64,000 nt of DNA from Escallonia rubra (Eukaryota > Streptophyta > Magnoliopsida > Escalloniales > Escalloniaceae): assembly GCA_033065855.1 (NCBI GenBank), contig JAVXUO010001813.1, positions 186,001 through 250,000 of the forward strand, in the 5' to 3' direction. Below the pieces are notes generated by a model that saw nothing but the letters and a program-made list of their open reading frames with translations, had not been told where the DNA came from and did no database searches. The first letter of the stretch is position 1. Each line of letters begins with the position of its first letter. Both the position numbers and the translations under genes were made by a program. Of the stretch, positions 50,401 to 61,623 are shown piece by piece.

Positions 50401-53400
50401 AGACAAAGGAGGGGCAAACATGTGTTTTGGTCTGTCCGCCCGGGGCAGATGTAGTACAAACGACCAAAACAATATGATCTGGTCGGTCCTCAGATGGGGA
50501 AGGGACGGTCAGATTAGCGCTTGCTGTGGATCAGCTCCGACATCTACATAAACATATACACGCACATGTATGTATACATACATGTAAAATCGTGTGTGGG
50601 TTTGTCACTCCTTCTGAGCGTCTTCTCTTGCTTATGCGTTTCTTGTCAGTACCATAATTCACAGAAGACTGATTCGTGGTTTTGCATGTGCTTTATATAA
50701 ATGCACTGTCGTTGGTATTACGTGAAGTTATCTCATTGTCATATGTATCACTTGCAGGTGGGAGGTTCCATCTCCTCGTGCATTAAGATATATCTACTCC
50801 ACTTGTCAAAAGGAGGGTACTGATCCTCGTTTCGTCAAATTGAATCCAGTTTTCAGATGCTCAATGTTGAAGTGTGGTGATAGACAGAGGTAATCTGAAA
50901 GTTAATATCCTAATTATGTCCAAGAATCAGTATGGTGTCCAAATTGAATCTCTTGTCCAGATTGTTAACATTAAAATATTCACGTGGTTAGTAGTACATG
51001 TTTTTCAAGGGTTCTGAAACCTGCTTAATGGCCTTTACTTTAGTTAAGGAGGGATCTTTAAACTCAACATTCAAGGAATTTCGTCCATCTTTCAGCCCAT
51101 CTACTTCCAGTCTCCCACGTTGTTTTGAAAACCTGTTTGCTGAAGAGGATTCCTGTGAGGAACCAGAACAAGCTAAATTTTTTCTTCTTTGACCCCTATA
51201 GCCAAGTAGGCTTGACTTATAGTACTAAAATTTTCAGTGCCCGAAAGTGCCCTCATTTTTCAAGCAGAAACGTACTTTTGGACTGTGTTCCAGCATGAAA
51301 GATGACTGCATATTTAAAAGTATGTGAACTGGAGACGTTTTTTTGCCTAATGACAATGAACATCCATGTACTGTAGTACATTGCTTATATTCATGGGTTC
51401 TACTTTTGGAACATTCTCAGTTTTACTGCCCTTATTGCCTATGTTACACTGACCCTTAACTTTGGGGTGAAGGGGCGGTATTGACACGACCGACACGGAC
51501 CCCGATTTGGGATCCGTGTCGGACTCGTCATTTGCTGGACGGATACGCCACGTAGACAATTTCTGGTGGAAGAAGATGAAAGAAAGAAGAAGGGGCTGCA
51601 GATCTGGTTCATAAGGGTAGAAGAAGAAGAGAAGGAGGGGAGAGGAGAGAAAGATCTACGGGTAGAAGAAGAAGAAGAAGAAGAAGAAGAAGAGAAGGAG
51701 GAGAGAGGAGAGGAGAGGAGAGAGAGAAAGAGTTACCGGTAGAAGAAGAAGAGAAGGAGGGGAGAGGCTGTACCTTTTATCATGTGTTAGGTGGGAGGCT
51801 GTTGACAGATCTAATTGATGATGACCGTTTCTTTTTTCCCTTTTCTTTTGGGGAAAATATCATTCTCAACTCCAAGTTTCACACAAATATTAAATACAAC
51901 CCAAATTAAGTAAAAAAACAATGTGTGACCCATATAACATTCATAACATTACACATATACCCTCAACATTCAAACTCAACCCTATAAGTTCAGACATGTC
52001 CCCGTGTCTGTGTCCCACTATGGATCCTTGTCCCCGTGTCCTGATATATCAGAAATTGGCGAGTCCGACATTTGGACACGTGTCCGATCTGGACACCGAC
52101 ACCTAGTCCATGTTACATAGCTTTTTGCCTATCTTCTCATGCTATTCATATACTAGTAAAACTTCTGTGAGGCCCATGAACTCGTGACAAAGTTGTTTAA
52201 CCCCATTTAATATTAGAAAAAAAATATATTTGCATTGCTTTCGATCATTTATTGCGCATTCATGCCCTATGTTACTCCGTAAGTTCAGTTTGTCTGATTT
52301 TGCTGTGGTTGTCATGACATTCTTCATGAATTGAGGTTTCCATTGTTCCTTTTCACTATAGTTGTGCATTCTTATTTTTCTCTAACTTGGTAGGGTCCAG
52401 TTCTACGATTACACTGGCATTCCAAATGATACTTCCCTACAAAGACAAACTTCAGCGGGTTTCAAATCACTATCCATTGACATCTTTTAGGGTTCCTGCC
52501 TGGCCTGTTTTCCGTGTATGGCTAAATTAAATTAGTTAATGGTTTTCGCTAGCTTCCTATTAGTACGTAGAAGACATGCATAATATTGTAAAGTTATCTA
52601 TGCAGGGAAAATTGTTTACTTATTCACCTTTGAATTCGCAGCATCCCCTTAACGGTTGAGTGGTCAGCATCGTCTCCGCATGATCTTATTCTGGCTGGTT
52701 GTCATGACGGAGTGGTAATGTTACTATGAGCCCTTTCTCTTTGTTCTTAAATTTCTATGCTTTTTTCTTCCTGTAGGTTGGCAACACAGGACTCCTGCTG
52801 GCCTGAGAATAAAGTTTGGGATGTGAAATAACCAATTTTTCGAGGAATATGAGCTGATGCCATATTTTGTATAAAGAAGACATCTAGAATTAGATGATTT
52901 TGTTGAAGCAGAAGAAAAGTCGTTATTTTGCAGTTATTTTTAGTGATTTTTATGTAAGGGTTTTTGTGTCCTTTGAAAAAGAAAAACAGCTCATCTAACT
53001 CTGGGTACCATGGCCGTCCGTGGTCACCATGGATTCTAGGGACCATAGCCTATCCATCATTCTCTCTTTTGTTTCTTCCTCCCTCCATCATGAAGCATCG
53101 TCTCTTGTGCACCATGGATTGAGCTGCTATGATGTAATCTTATCTTATCCTTTCCTTCCTTCCATGGAACCAGTACACTATCCATTTGAAACCCTCGCTT
53201 CCATAACTTTATTGTAATCAAAATCTTGCCACCTCTATTCAATTGACTGCCTCCTTCACCAACTCGTAATTTTGATTGCATTTCCTCAAAAAGTGAAACT
53301 AAGTTCGTCACATGATGAACCATTCATCATAAATTTCAGATATTGGAGACCATCAAGTGATGAACTAAGAATACATAGTAAATAGAATGTTCATCTTTAA

Positions 53401-56400
53401 CCTCCAAATCTGAGACGGCAAATCAACTCTTCTACATACAATCTTGAAAGTCAGTTTTGATAATGAAAGATTCTGATTGGATGATCTGTTGATCTTTGGT
53501 AGCTCAAAAACTAAGAATAGAATCCTGAAAAATCGTGTATCTGATAACTTTAAATAATCAGAAAAAGAGGGGGGGGGGGGGGGGGGGAGAAAGGAAACCT
53601 TTCAAAACTAGGAGGGAAAGGGAGAGAGGAAGTGTATGACAAAGTGGAAGAGATTTCAATTAGAGTTATGGTCATTGATGGGCGGCAAGAGCTCATTGAA
53701 AGCTCCTTTGGCTGCCCGTCGATCTAGATGGTAGGTGATGTGATAAATGACCATAATCCCTCGCCAAGCACTCAGTTGGGGGTACTTTTGTCCTGAAACA
53801 GTGGAGGACATGGCTAAATGCATATATTTGTGTCACTCACTCACCCTCCCTCCTGCCCTTTCTTATCCATTTTTCTTTCTTTCTTTTGCTTCTACCCTTT
53901 TTTCAGTTTTCTTTTGACTTTTGGATATTGTTTATTGAATTGTGTTGTATTTTTTCTGCTGTCATAGTTTCCGAAGTGCTTTTTACTTGTATGTGCTTGT
54001 ATTTAATAACTTCATGAAAACTATTAAATTTTTAGTTTTAACGTATCCCATGCATTTAGGTGTTATTCAATCCTCATTTCGTAAAATGTCCAAGTGAAGA
54101 ATATTAATTGAACTGAAACCCTACTGTTATTCCGAGCATTTTCTTGTTTGAGGGTCCCATTTTCTTTTTGTTCTGTATTGATTCCTCGTATCAGGACTAA
54201 GAGTCAAGCTGTACATTCAGGTTGCCATGTGGAAGTTCTCTGCTAATAGTTCATCTAAAGGTATCGACTTCAAGCAGTCACTTTAATGTTTGGCCCCCTT
54301 CTTTGGATGATTAGTATAGACGCCCTACAGTAAGTAGAAATATTACTCCCATTGGTCTAGGGTGGGGTGTAAATTAGGAAACTGAATGAGATCTATATGG
54401 TAGAACTTTTCTTTCCAGTCCCTCACATTAGATACTAAATTGATGACCTGGATTATTCACTTCTTATATGCAGATACGAGGCCTTTGCTTTGCTTCACTG
54501 CAGATACAGTTCCTATAAGAGCACTTGCCTGGGCACCAGCTGAAAGGTTTGTGATGCCAGATAAATTATCCACAACATTTTTGTACATAATTGTAGGAGA
54601 TACACACCAGAAATTGAAACATGATCACATTGCAACCAGTTTGCATAATAAATCATCAACATGGAGTGAGTAACAGATAATCATAGTTGCCTATGAAAAT
54701 ATTTAATGATCTGATTGTCAGGACATATTCATTCTGATGTGCGATGAAAGAGAACCAAATTGACTCAACTACATACTTTGAAATGGGCATTATAAGAATA
54801 AATATGGTCTTATTGACTCAACTTTTGGCACATTTTGCTGATTCGAGACCCTTAAACAACAAATCATTCGAGCAACTGATTTAGACGAGAACTCGTGTCA
54901 AACGATATTTGTGGATAGGGTTAATCACACTCGACCTACTGGAGATACAAGGTCATGACACAAAGATATGTGACGCTTTCGACATTACAATAACATGCAT
55001 GTTGTTTCAGACTTTGTTGCATTCTACCCCATTCAGTTTTGCATCTACCCAAATTGCCCTTATGATATCTAAATTAATTTTTTTACCAAGTATCCCTGTC
55101 TCTTCGGACACACACATCTGTCCCCATGGAAGACCTCGAGCACATCGCCGCCGCTGATCCTCCATCATCTCCGTTGGAAGCACCTCTGTCAGTCAACCGC
55201 CTCAGATCATTATCTGGTGCTTCTCCGTAGAACTCCACGGCCGCTACAGCTCAGAATCGAGGCCTTGCTAGAGGCCTAGCCTTCTTTTCTTTCTTCATTT
55301 TTTTCGATCGATGTGTGTCTGTGTCTGTGTGTGTGCAGTGGGTGTCTATGTAGGTATATATTTGGTGCCCAAATCTTCATCCTTCTCTTAAACATTGTGA
55401 TTTTATTTCATTGGTTTGTTGAATTGTGGATTCATAGCAATTCAGTGCTTTTGGGGGTCTCTTAATCTGGTTGATGCGTACAGTTGTTCATCCTTTAATT
55501 CCGGAATTTCTGTCGATCTCTACAAACCAATCCCTAAGCGCTGATCTGGACTTTTGGTGGGTTGGAAGTGCCAGGGGTTGTGTTTGTAGGTGGCCGAATG
55601 GCGGTGGTAATTGCTGAGGTGGTTCGATATTGCCGGCCGTCATAAATTGTTGCAGAGACACAAATGCACAATTTAGATGGTGGAAGAGCTCTGAAGGAAA
55701 TAGGAGAGAAGAGAGACAAGGATGGTTGTGTTGGGTTTTTTCAGTGGTGCCACCATAGGTAAGGGAAGAAAATGGACGGAAAAAACGGATGGAAAATTTG
55801 AAGGGCAGAATTGTCATATTTGTGTTTTGTTAGATCTAAAACCTAAAAAAGAGGGGCAGTGTAATTTTGATAGGTCATATACTTGAGTGTAATAAAGCAA
55901 AATCTGAATGGGTTTCACTGTTTCTAGGTTTCTTGTATATTTTACTGATACCACGTCTGCAGCACTCATGTCGACATAGCTTCACCAGTACATAGCCCTC
56001 AAAAGGAAGGCACTATTTACTTCCAGTTTTATATTTTGATGTTTTGCCATTTTGAATGATGTAGGCAATGCATATAAAGACAATTGTTAAGGGAGTGATA
56101 TTTGCACTCCACTTTTGTAACCAAAGATCTAAAATGTGTCACCAAAGGGCATTAAAACTGTCACTAAAAGTTATGTGGAGTGGAAATATGATTTCCAATT
56201 GGGGAACTATCGCTGGTGATTTTTCGTGGTGCCTTATTGGTCTTGTAGCAAATGGATGAAGTTTTAACGCGTTTTTCATCTTTATGAATAGTGCTCCAGA
56301 AAGCTTGTAGTTTCCATGCACTGCCTTTTCCAACTCCATAGGGATATTTTAGAAGATTAGCAAAACTTTCAAGCTTTTAGAGATGATCCGTTGACATCTC

Positions 56401-59400
56401 CTTCTTCCTATTCTTTTTTCATATTTCTTCTCAAAAGTTACTTGCCTTCCAGACCCAAAGATCCTAATAAGCTCAACCCTCTCCTACCAAACTCGACAAT
56501 TGCAACAGAACCCTAGGACACCAAAGAACTGTTCACAGCCTCTGAACAGGTACCAAAAACGCCCCCTTTCCTGGAAACAGAAAATAGATATTACATCCTT
56601 CTACTCTACCATGCATCAAATCTTCACTAGTAGCTACTAATTGTGCCAAGGTCGTAAGGTTCTACATTACTTTGAAAGCTGTTTCATATATTATCAGTGA
56701 TTTTTCTTTCTAACTATATTCTTTCATTTATTTCTCTCGGTAACTAAGAAAACCTTTTTTCCTAATGTACAGTGGTCCAGAGAGTGCAAACCTCATAGTC
56801 ACTGCTGGGCATAAGGGCCTAAAGTTTTGGGACATAAGGTAAGTATGATCACTGGCTTTGCTTGTCTTATCCCCGTAGAAAAGAAGTCTAACAATTTGGT
56901 TCATTTCAACTTCTGTTTTTGGTCACAATGATAGAATCCTCAGGAGACTCGACTTTGTAACCTTGCACAGGGAAGGGAGAGGCCTTTACTACTAGGCTGT
57001 CACCTTGGTCTTGGCTCGGTTCATTGGAACTTTAAACTTTAAGAGAGATCAAATTCATCAACAGATGCATGATCTGATCATTACGGGTAGCATTGCTTGT
57101 CTTAAAGTCCCATTGAGGGGTCAGCAACTATCAAACCATTATGTCTATCCTTCAAGTGATTTCTTAACCCTCCGAAGACTGGCATGCTCAGATTTCCTTT
57201 TGTAACCTGTAGAGCTTACATTCTCCTCCAGTTCAGTTATTAATCAGGAGGCATGCTTCAAAAACTTGGCCGATACACTGAAAAATCTGTGGCTTGGTTT
57301 GGTTTTGGAAGCCACTGAACCGAATCCAAGACCTGAGTTGATGCCGTAGCAAAAAGAGGCATCGCGTCGAGATAATGCCAAAATCTTGGCGGTATCACTG
57401 AGAAATTGGCGTAAATAGCAAAAAAACAAGACGTCAGCTGAGTATCGGCCACGATAACGCGGCTAAGATGAATTCTATACCTTTCTGAAATCTCCCAAAA
57501 TCTTCAATTAAATTTGAAAATTCCCTACTGCCTTCACGGCTGAATTTTCTCTCCCATTCCTGTCTGCTCTAACAACTTCAGCAAGGTGAGTTCCTTCCAG
57601 CGACATTCCTTCTGGAGATCTCATTTCCAACTAGGTGATAATTGCCGATGACACTTCTGCTCTTAGCTCCCTCTTTAACTCTCTCCCTCTCGTAAGATCA
57701 CTCTCTGTTTGCTTTTTCGTATGCTGTATTAGATATTAATGAGTATTATAAGTTTGATTTTTAGTTCTGTCTCTTTCCTTTTTTTTTTTTTTTCTTCTTC
57801 TTTTCCTTTCATGTTGGCTGTTATGTCTTACAAATTTTAGAGCCTATGGAGTATGGGATTTTTCTGTTAAAATCTGGTTTTTCTTACACACTTGGAAATG
57901 TTCTTTTTTTTATTTTTTTGTTACACACTTGAAAAGTGGGGGTTTTTATTACACTCCAGTACATAGACATTATCATTGATTTTTTACTAAGTAAGATACA
58001 TAGATATTAGTACAAATCTACGTATTAACACCGTGTTAAACTTTATCTATCTTAAAACTATGGCTAGATGAGCTTTAAATGAAGGTTTTGAAGTAATAGC
58101 TGGACAAAATTATTTGATGTGTTCTTCTTTGTACCATTTCATATTTTAAATTACTTAGTGTGACCATAATCTCGATATTATTTGCATAACTTTTTAAATG
58201 ATTAATTTTAATTTTTGATTTTTCTAATGTAATGGACTTATTATTTGAGCTATGACGTAATATTGATGTAAACAGGCTCACCAGCGGTCTGAATAATCAT
58301 TTAGACATGCCTTGTCTATTGTTTGATCTTGTTAATCTAATTGACTCTTCTTGGTGTTCGTATTGTTTAGAAAATTTTCATGAATTTTGCACTCTTTTTT
58401 GGAGCCTAAGTAGCTTAAAGTTGCATGACACCCGCTGTTGGTACCAACTCGGCTGCAACCGATACTGCTTTTGAAACGGAAGCGTTGACTGCTACCATGT
58501 CTTTAGACCATGTCGCAGGGTATAAAGAGTATAGCGTAATTATCTATTAGTACCTCATTTTAATCATCTCTCTAAGTCTCGCACACCAAAAATAGAAGAA
58601 AGAATGGCTTGACCACTATGTGGTGCAATGAACCATATCCCTACGTTTCATGGGCAATCTTTGTAAAGAGCAAAAGAGGGTTGGTCCCAACGAGTAGAGC
58701 AGAAAGGAAAGATGTCGGGAATAGAAAATCTGTGTTGCCTAGTAAGACCTCTTCGTGTGAGAAAACTACACAACTATCCTTGAACGTGGTTTCCCATGAT
58801 TCATTTTTTGTGCATGTAGTAATTGTCTGATGAATTTATGTATCCTGGTCTTGTCCAGGGCTATAAAGTGATTCTGGTAAGTATATAGGATGTGTAGTAG
58901 GAGCAATTATAAGCCATCTTATGTTTTATCTGATGATCACGGGGGATGGAAATGGTCCAAAACCATTGTAACATTTTCTAGGATGTGCTTTATAACATTT
59001 AGATTCAGATTTACTTCCTTATTGACTAATTGTACATGAAATCCCTTACACATTGTTGTATGCTTGATTCATAATCATGCCTAAAAACCCTATCTTCTTG
59101 TGGACATTAAACAGCTAACTTGTGAAAATCAGTGTATAGCCATGTCCTCACATCCTTGGTTATGGGAATAAGATAATTTCACGATTTGACTTGTGCCAGT
59201 ATCGAGTGCCTTTTACCGAGTACATGTAATTAGAACTAAAAGCTGAGGGTGAGCTTGAAATCGGATGGTTGCTTTATATGCATGTTTAAACATCATCTTT
59301 TTTCATATCCTGTGGAATTCAAATTTAAGGACGATGCCAAACCCATATCCTCACCATAAATCCTTGCAGACTGTTTTGTTTGTATACTATGTAAAAAGTT

Positions 59401-61592
59401 CTCTCTTTGTACGAGGTTCTTGATTATTCCTGGAGTAAACAAGTGTCCAAAGCTGTTTATGCATTCTCTCATTTGACTATGGTTATTTTCTAAGTTTCTG
59501 AAACCTTTACCATTGTCGAGTGTTTAAAAATATATATATATATATATATATACCTTGCAGGGATCCATTCCGCCCCTTATGGGACCTTAATCCTGTCCAG
59601 AGGGTGATATATAGTTTGGATTGGCTGCCAGATCCAAGGTACTATTTTGACCTGTTGCATCAGCATAATAGATTGTAGTCTCCTTTGTTTTTGATACAAA
59701 TTCTTTGGCCTGAAGGTAATTTTTTTATGCCTTCAGATGTGTTATTGTATCCTTTGATGATGGAACACTAAGGATCCTCAGCTTGTTGAAGGCAGCATAT
59801 GATGTGCCTGTTACTGGAAAACCGTTTGTTGGCACACAACAACAGGGATTGCACAGTTACTATTGTTCATCATTTGCAATCTGGAGTGTTCAAGTTTCAC
59901 GACTAACAGGTGGGTCCGTGGACAGACCTGTTTATCATATGTATTCGAAGATCTGTCCATGGGATTGAAAACCCACTTATCCTTTTCTTTACTTGGCACT
60001 TGCATTTGGATTACCTCTGAAGAGTGTGTACTCCTAACTTTGCGGGAAATGTCTCATGGCCCATTATTGACAAGTAGTCCCATCTTTCATGTCTGCAACT
60101 TAACCTCTGAATTTCTCACCTGAAGATAGTCTTATACGATGAAGTTAATGTGCTAGTATATTTCAAATTGGTTGCATTATTCTGACTTTGTATCTTCCTC
60201 TCCCCAACCATGCAATGGAGGGAGACTCTGGGCCGTCACCAGAATATCGTGTTACACTTTGAATTGAATATGCTAATAGATTTAAGTCGGATTATATTTG
60301 TTGTCTTACTGCCCTTGTATTGCTCTCCCCAGCCCTGCAATGGAGGGAGCCTCTATGCCACGCTGTCTGTCTGATGCTCTTCAAAATTGTTCAGAGGGGT
60401 GCACACCAGTTGGCTGCTTGTGCATCCAAGGGATAGCTAAAATACAGTGGGGTTTAGGTTGTCTCTGCGATTCTTTCAGTGATTAGCAGAAGTATTGTCT
60501 GAAACAAATACAATTAGGACATAGAGGTAGAACAGTTGTTGCCAAAAGTTTCCATTAGAAATATTTTGTTTGTGCTCTATCCATCTGATTTTAAACAAGA
60601 GCATGGATTTTTTGTAGATTTAGAATTTAATAGTAATTTTTGCATTTTAGTTATAGGGGTTTTTATTTCCTTGTTTCAATATCCTGAAATGATCTTCTCT
60701 TTGAAATGTGGATCAAATCTGATATGATATTCTCGTTAGGTACAGCTGATTAGGTACTTTCATGTTGCATTTGAAACATAACACACTTGCATTCTGTGGT
60801 GTAACCAGATTATTTTAAATTTTAGGCATGGTGGCATATTGCAGTGCGGATGGTGCCGTTCTCCGTTTTCAGGTGTGCTTTATCTGTTTTTTGTGAATTA
60901 GTGTGCATCATTTTATGGTTTCAGTCGTGGTCATTGCTAATGGGATATCTGAAATAGACCTTATCAAAGAGAAAGTTAGCGTAGTTTCATAGCATAATGG
61001 TAGGTCCACAAAGTGCCAAATTGAACGAGTACACAGTTGTGTTGTGATGTCGAACACCAGATATAATTGCTCCAATTACAAAATCGGAATCCCGAAATTC
61101 AGAAATACTTACTGCTATGGTGTTTTGCTGCAATGAAACTTTCTTTTCTATCCTCAATCATTCAATTTCTTACTTTTCAGTGCTTCACTTCTTCTTCAAC
61201 CTTTCCTCTAATGCTTGAATCGATTACCCCCATAATCTCGATATCCCAACAATTACATCTGACCCAGTAACCCTGAGAAAAGATGCAAAGCCTATAGAGA
61301 AACGTAGATCGAAACACCAGAGCGCGATTCACAGCAGAGGCAAGATCCTATTTGTCACCACTCACCGGATCATAAATCCGCACATTATGTACAGTAGATG
61401 GGTAGATTCAGAAATTTGAATTGGCAAATTGGTCTGTAGTCACTCTCGGAACGGGGATTCTCACTTCGAGCTATAGAGCAGCACCTATTTCCAGAAAATT
61501 TGTAACTTAGGTAGCAAGTGTATTGTATCATAAGCTGAGGGGGCAAGTTTAATTAAATCCTAAATATCTAGTTGTAGTATTTCCTCCCCCCC

Positions 61593-61623
<31 letters not shown>

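Noticed and set aside
53569-53587. Pure G run as a functional element
   Set aside because: Homopolymers like this and the C run at 61586 are most simply slippage products, and their length may be an assembly error.
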